Source: Sinorhizobium sp. A49 (lineage in GTDB: Bacteria; Pseudomonadota; Alphaproteobacteria; Rhizobiales; Rhizobiaceae). From it: DNA of 64,000 nt. Of the stretch, positions 60,310 through 64,000 are shown piece after piece. The stretch is from NCBI RefSeq assembly GCF_002002725.1, contig NZ_MUNW01000067.1:1-64000 (forward strand), written 5' to 3'. The notes under the pieces are model-generated. The model was not told the DNA's origin. It did not search any database and worked only from the letters and a program-made list of their open reading frames with translations. Made by a program: the position numbers and the translations under genes. Positions within the stretch are counted from its first letter, which is position 1. Every line of letters starts with the position of its first letter.

Positions 60310-63036
60310 ATGAAACCGGAAATGACCGGGGCGCAGACTTTACCATACCGCGCGTACGCCCACTCCGTAGCGGCCGTTGCGGATCATTTTGGTGTGGACC
60401 CGGCAGTTGGACTAACCCAGCAGGAGGTAGCGCGGCGGCTTGGCCGCTTCGGGCCGAACAGAGTTGCTGCGCGCAGGCGAGTCACCGAAATGGCCCTGAT
60501 CGGGCGGCAGTTTGCCAGCTCCGTCGTGGCTTTACTGGCGGTCGCGTTGGTGCTCTCGCTCGTTTATGCGGAATGGAAACAAGCAGCGGCGATCGCGGCT
60601 GTGCTCGTGATCAACGCAGCCATAGGCTATTACACCGAGCGACAAGCTGTGCGTTCAATGGAGGCGCTGCGGCAGATGGCGGCGCGCAACGCGCGGGTGC
60701 GCAGGGACGGCCAGTCTCGCCAAATTTCGGCCGACCAGCTTGTGCCCGGTGACGTGGTGGTCGTCGATGCGGGCGACGTCGTGCCAGCCGACATGCGGTG
60801 CGCAGGCAGTGCCGCGTTGAGCGTGGACGAGTCTGCCCTCACTGGCGAGTCGCTCCCGGTCGAGAAAGGTGTCGAGCCCAATCCCGATTTCGCCGTGCTC
60901 ACCGAATGCAGTGCAATTCTGTTCAAGGGCACGCATGTCGTGCGGGGAAGCGGTGAGGCTATTGTTACCGGCACGGGTGCCTCAACCGAGATCGGACGTA
61001 TCGCCGAACTCGTCGAAGGGGCAGAGAGTGGCGATTCACCACTCGAGCGGCAACTTGCGCACCTCTCCCATCAACTCATCTGGCTGACGCTTGCGCTCGC
61101 CGCCGTCGTCGCCGCGGCTGGAATCTATTCCGGCAAGCCGATCTTCCTGATGGCAGAGACGTCGATCGCACTCGCGGTGGCAGCAATCCCGGAAGGTCTG
61201 CCGATTGTCGCGACGCTGGCCCTCGCCCGCGGCATGCTGCGCATGGCCGGTCGCAACGCGCTCGTTGAGAACCTGGCGGCGGTGGAGACGCTCGGGTCCA
61301 CCACACTCATCCTCACTGACAAGACCGGCACCCTTACCGAGAACCGTATGGAGGTGGAGCGCGTCCTCACCCCGTCCGGCGAGTTCTCCATCGACCATTT
61401 GCACGCTGTCATCCTGAAGGAAGGGAACCCGGTTGATCCCGCCACGGATCCTGGGCTGATGCGGGCACTGCTCGTCGGCGTACTCTGCTCAAACGCCGAA
61501 TATGACCACCATGCCGGTTTCGGCACCGGTGACCCGATGGAAGTGGCGCTGTTGCGTGCCGGCGGCTTTGCAGGGCTGCACCGCCGTGAGCAGACCGACA
61601 CATATCCGGAAGTGCTGGAGCATCCTTTCGATCCGGCGACCAAGCGGATGACGACTGTGCACCGCCACGGCGAGGGCCACTTCGCCGCCGTAAAAGGCGC
61701 ACCTGAAGAAGTGCTGGCAGCAGCCGATCGGATCGGCGTCGAGGCAGCTTCGCTCGACGACACCGGGCGGGCGGCATGGCTCGGCCGCGCCGAGTGTTTG
61801 GCGACGGATGGCTTGCGTGTACTCGCGGTCGCCATCCATCCGGAAGCAGGGCCTGAGGAACCGGTTGCCTGCGGTCTCTCCTTTCTCGGCCTTGTCGCCT
61901 TCCGCGATCCCCCACGGCACGACATCGCGAATGCCGTCGCGGCAATGCGCAGCGCCGGCATTCGGGTCGTGATGGCAACCGGTGATCATCCGAGCACGGC
62001 GCTCAGTATTGCTCGTGCCGTCGGAATGGCGGAGCGCGATGCGACTGTAACGACCGGAGCAGAACTGTCGCGCTTTGAGGAAACAGCGGATGCCGAGCGA
62101 AAGAAGATCGCTCACGGAGATATCTTCGCCCGCATGTCTCCTGAGCAGAAGCTCGACTTGATCGCCCTCTTCCAGCGCGAAGGCGAGGTGGTTGCCATGA
62201 TCGGAGATGGCGTCAACGACGCGCCGGCGCTGACTACGGCCAATATCGGCATCGCCATGGGACGGCGCGGCACCGACGTGGCACGAGAGGCGGCCGACAT
62301 GGTGCTGCTCGATGATGCCTTCTCCACGATTGTTCATGCAGTGCGCGAGGGCCGGATCATCTTCGACAACATCCGTCGCTTCTCGATCTATCTGCTCTCC
62401 TGCAATCTCGCCGAGGTAGTGGTGGTGGGCCTTGCCGTCTTTGCCGGCCTTCCGCTGCCACTGACGCCGTTGCAGATTCTTTTCCTCAATCTGGTAACAG
62501 ATGTCTTCCCTGCCTTCGCGCTCGCCGCTGGCGAGGGCGAAGGTGACGTGCTGGCCCGGCCGCCCCGCTCGCCAAAGGAGCCAATGCTCTCGGCCGGACA
62601 GTGGCGCGCAGTGGTGAGCCACGGTCTGGCGATTGCGATGGCAACGCTGATCGCGCTCGTCGTAGCATCCTACGGGCTCGGGTTTGGAGCGCAGGAGTCG
62701 ACGACGATCTCCTTCCTCACCATTGCGCTTGCCCAGCTCTGGCACGTGTTCAACATGCGCAGCCGCAGCAGTGGACTATGGCAGAACGCCGTTACGAAAA
62801 ACCGGTTCGTCTGGTTTGCGCTCGCACTTTGTCTCGGGCTGATCTTGGCAGCTGTCACCGTGCCGGTCTTGGCCGAAGCGCTTCAGATTAGGCCGGTTGG
62901 AGCGCTCGGATGGGCACTGGCAATCGCATGCAGCTTGCTGCCGCTGATCATGTGGCAGGCATCGCTGGCAACTGCGCGCGAACGGTCGGAGCGAGCAGTG
63001 GGAAAGCTGCGCAGCCGGAGTGCCCCACAACAATAG
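60310..63036 (+). CDS. Cation-transporting P-type ATPase (type II, calcium-pump-like)
   Basis: A 908-residue inner-membrane pump. An N-terminal cation-ATPase domain (VGLTQQEVARRLGRFGPNRV) is followed by the actuator loop with LTGES, TM4 motif AVAAIPEGLP, phosphorylation site Asp337 in DKTGT, KGAPE in the nucleotide domain and GDGVNDAPAL in the hinge, then six C-terminal helices. PEGLP fits type II pumps (Ca2+, or Na+/K+-like); the ion is not certain. The ATG at 60310 after GGAGG is preferred over GTG 60304. Confidence 0.92.
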   Translation: MKPEMTGAQTLPYRAYAHSVAAVADHFGVDPAVGLTQQEVARRLGRFGPNRVAARRRVTEMALIGRQFASSVVALLAVALVLSLVYAEWKQAAAIAAVLVINAAIGYYTERQAVRSMEALRQMAARNARVRRDGQSRQISADQLVPGDVVVVDAGDVVPADMRCAGSAALSVDESALTGESLPVEKGVEPNPDFAVLTECSAILFKGTHVVRGSGEAIVTGTGASTEIGRIAELVEGAESGDSPLERQLAHLSHQLIWLTLALAAVVAAAGIYSGKPIFLMAETSIALAVAAIPEGLPIVATLALARGMLRMAGRNALVENLAAVETLGSTTLILTDKTGTLTENRMEVERVLTPSGEFSIDHLHAVILKEGNPVDPATDPGLMRALLVGVLCSNAEYDHHAGFGTGDPMEVALLRAGGFAGLHRREQTDTYPEVLEHPFDPATKRMTTVHRHGEGHFAAVKGAPEEVLAAADRIGVEAASLDDTGRAAWLGRAECLATDGLRVLAVAIHPEAGPEEPVACGLSFLGLVAFRDPPRHDIANAVAAMRSAGIRVVMATGDHPSTALSIARAVGMAERDATVTTGAELSRFEETADAERKKIAHGDIFARMSPEQKLDLIALFQREGEVVAMIGDGVNDAPALTTANIGIAMGRRGTDVAREAADMVLLDDAFSTIVHAVREGRIIFDNIRRFSIYLLSCNLAEVVVVGLAVFAGLPLPLTPLQILFLNLVTDVFPAFALAAGEGEGDVLARPPRSPKEPMLSAGQWRAVVSHGLAIAMATLIALVVASYGLGFGAQESTTISFLTIALAQLWHVFNMRSRSSGLWQNAVTKNRFVWFALALCLGLILAAVTVPVLAEALQIRPVGALGWALAIACSLLPLIMWQASLATARERSERAVGKLRSRSAPQQ

Positions 63037-63179
63037 TATCTCCGGTGGAGAACCGCTTGAGGATAATGCCCAAAGTCGGGTTCCCAGCCCACTCGTTCCT
63101 CATTGAGGATCTATATGCAACACTCCAAAGGCGAGTTTACCGTGGCTGGAGTTTCTGATCGCGAGAGGAGGCGCTTTTA

Positions 63180-64000
63180 TCATGGGTCTGGTCTTCTATG
63201 CTCATCCTCGTCGGACGCCTCAAAGGCACGTCTCATCTTGCGCAATGTTGCCCTTCGCGCCTTATCATCAGTCGCGCGATCGAGTTGATCCCGCAGGTCA
63301 AGCACGAAGGATTGAAAATCATTGTGCCAATCCCTGCGACCCGTCCTTACGGGATCGATCCGAGGGGGCAACAGAGCCTGAGCGATCGCTGACGCTCCCT
63401 CCGGACCCAGGACAAAACCTGAATCCAGATGCGGCTGGATGAGCGTTTCTTCAGGCAAGAATTTTGCGAGCCTTTCTTGAAGGCCGTCAAGCCCGGCTAC
63501 CTCGCCGTGAACCAGAAAGACGTCTCGCTTTATCGGTTGGCGCGCTCGCACCCATTCGGCCAACTCGCGACCATCAGCATGACCACTATAGATGTCCAGC
63601 TTGCGGATACGTGCACGCACGGTGATATCGTCGCCCTGAATGCGCACAACCGTTGCACCATCTTGGAGAATCCGGCCGAGGGTGCCCGCTGCCTGATAGC
63701 CGACAAGAAGCACAGTGCCCTCCTCGCGCCAAAGCCAGTTTTTCAGTCGATGCCTTATCCGGCCAGCTTCACACATCCCGCTGGCTGCAATCACGATATG
63801 AAAACCCTTGATAAAGTCTATCGCCTTCGACTGTTCGACAGTTTCGGTGAAGCGGACGTTTTTTGCCCGCATCGCCTCCGACAACAGCCTGCCATTTTCA
63901 AGCTCTGAAGCATGTCTTTCGAAGACTTCACTGGCGCGCGTGGCCAGGGGCGAGTCAATCAGGATCGGGCTGGTCTTGATTGCCCCGGAACGCATGAGAA
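63180..64000 (-). CDS. MBL-fold/beta-CASP RNA-metabolism-type protein, C-terminal part (runs off the right edge)
   Basis: The visible 273 codons are the C-terminal half of an MBL/beta-CASP/RMMBL protein (usually about 450-540 residues). Markers are SPILIDSPLATRASEVFERH (beta-CASP region), IVIAASGMCEAGRIRHRL, IYSGHADGRELAEW and FLVHGEVAGLDGL (RMMBL metal ligand His). The MBL domain with HxHxDH lies beyond 64000. Family members are ribonucleases or exonucleases; bacterial members of this type are often encoded near stress genes. Confidence 0.88.
   Translation of the reverse strand, partial: LMRSGAIKTSPILIDSPLATRASEVFERHASELENGRLLSEAMRAKNVRFTETVEQSKAIDFIKGFHIVIAASGMCEAGRIRHRLKNWLWREEGTVLLVGYQAAGTLGRILQDGATVVRIQGDDITVRARIRKLDIYSGHADGRELAEWVRARQPIKRDVFLVHGEVAGLDGLQERLAKFLPEETLIQPHLDSGFVLGPEGASAIAQALLPPRIDPVRTGRRDWHNDFQSFVLDLRDQLDRATDDKARRATLRKMRRAFEASDEDEHRRPDP

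Noticed and set aside
1-64000. CRISPR arrays, tRNA/rRNA genes, intact insertion sequences
   Set aside because: No regularly spaced repeats, no cloverleaf-type or rRNA-like sequence and no transposase motif were recognised by eye. A covariance or profile search would be needed to exclude small RNAs.

Overview
The window is GC-rich, densely coded DNA that looks like an alphaproteobacterium of the Rhizobiaceae, most likely Sinorhizobium/Ensifer-like. This is an inference from gene content, GTG starts with strong GGGAGG-type ribosome sites, FNR/FixK-type boxes and a short interspersed palindromic repeat of rhizobial type. No rRNA, tRNA, CRISPR array or intact insertion sequence was found.

Layout. 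(1) 1-562: 5' part of leuB. (2) 640-10756: a ten-gene minus-strand unit: GntR regulator, aldehyde dehydrogenase, SDR dehydrogenase, dipeptide/oligopeptide-type ABC importer (SBP, two permeases, two ATPases), amidase and a small ACT-like protein. It reads as uptake of an amide- or peptide-like compound, hydrolysis, then oxidation, with a perfect palindrome upstream of gntR as candidate operator. (3) 11011-12703: a decayed iron-siderophore ABC locus with an apparent deletion junction. (4) 12859-15131: small hypothetical, DUF302 and EF-hand genes. (5) 15403-19394: a sulfide/persulfide module with bigR-like repressor and peroxiredoxin divergent from an ETHE1-like persulfide dioxygenase, two YeeE/YedE-type membrane proteins and a TauE-type exporter, around a 19-bp palindrome. 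(6) 19570-22361: glutamate-synthase-like flavoprotein, a small protein and a Nudix hydrolase.

(7) 23052-43805 is the most interesting part: a catabolic island bracketed by, and containing, two related LysR regulators. It holds a UbiD/UbiX decarboxylase pair, two paralogous amidohydrolase-2 proteins (one without the metal-binding HxH), a three-subunit molybdenum hydroxylase with its XdhC maturation factor and a His-rich CobW-type GTPase, an NCS2 nucleobase permease, a class II aldolase-like protein, a cytosine-deaminase-like amidohydrolase and a complete BMP-type (nucleoside-class) ABC importer. I infer a pathway for an N-heterocyclic, nucleobase-like or aromatic carboxylate compound. The substrate cannot be read from sequence, and I know of no described pathway with this exact set.

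(8) 43806-49132: relic of an outer-membrane barrel gene and a large Ig-repeat autotransporter. (9) 49751-64000: an apparent low-oxygen/stress region with three perfect and two near-perfect TTGAT-N4-ATCAA boxes and genes for a phasin-like protein, GMC oxidoreductase, MscS-type channel, CYTH phosphatase, pentapeptide protein, two universal stress proteins, Hsp20, a cation P-type ATPase and the 3' part of an MBL-fold RNA-processing-type protein.
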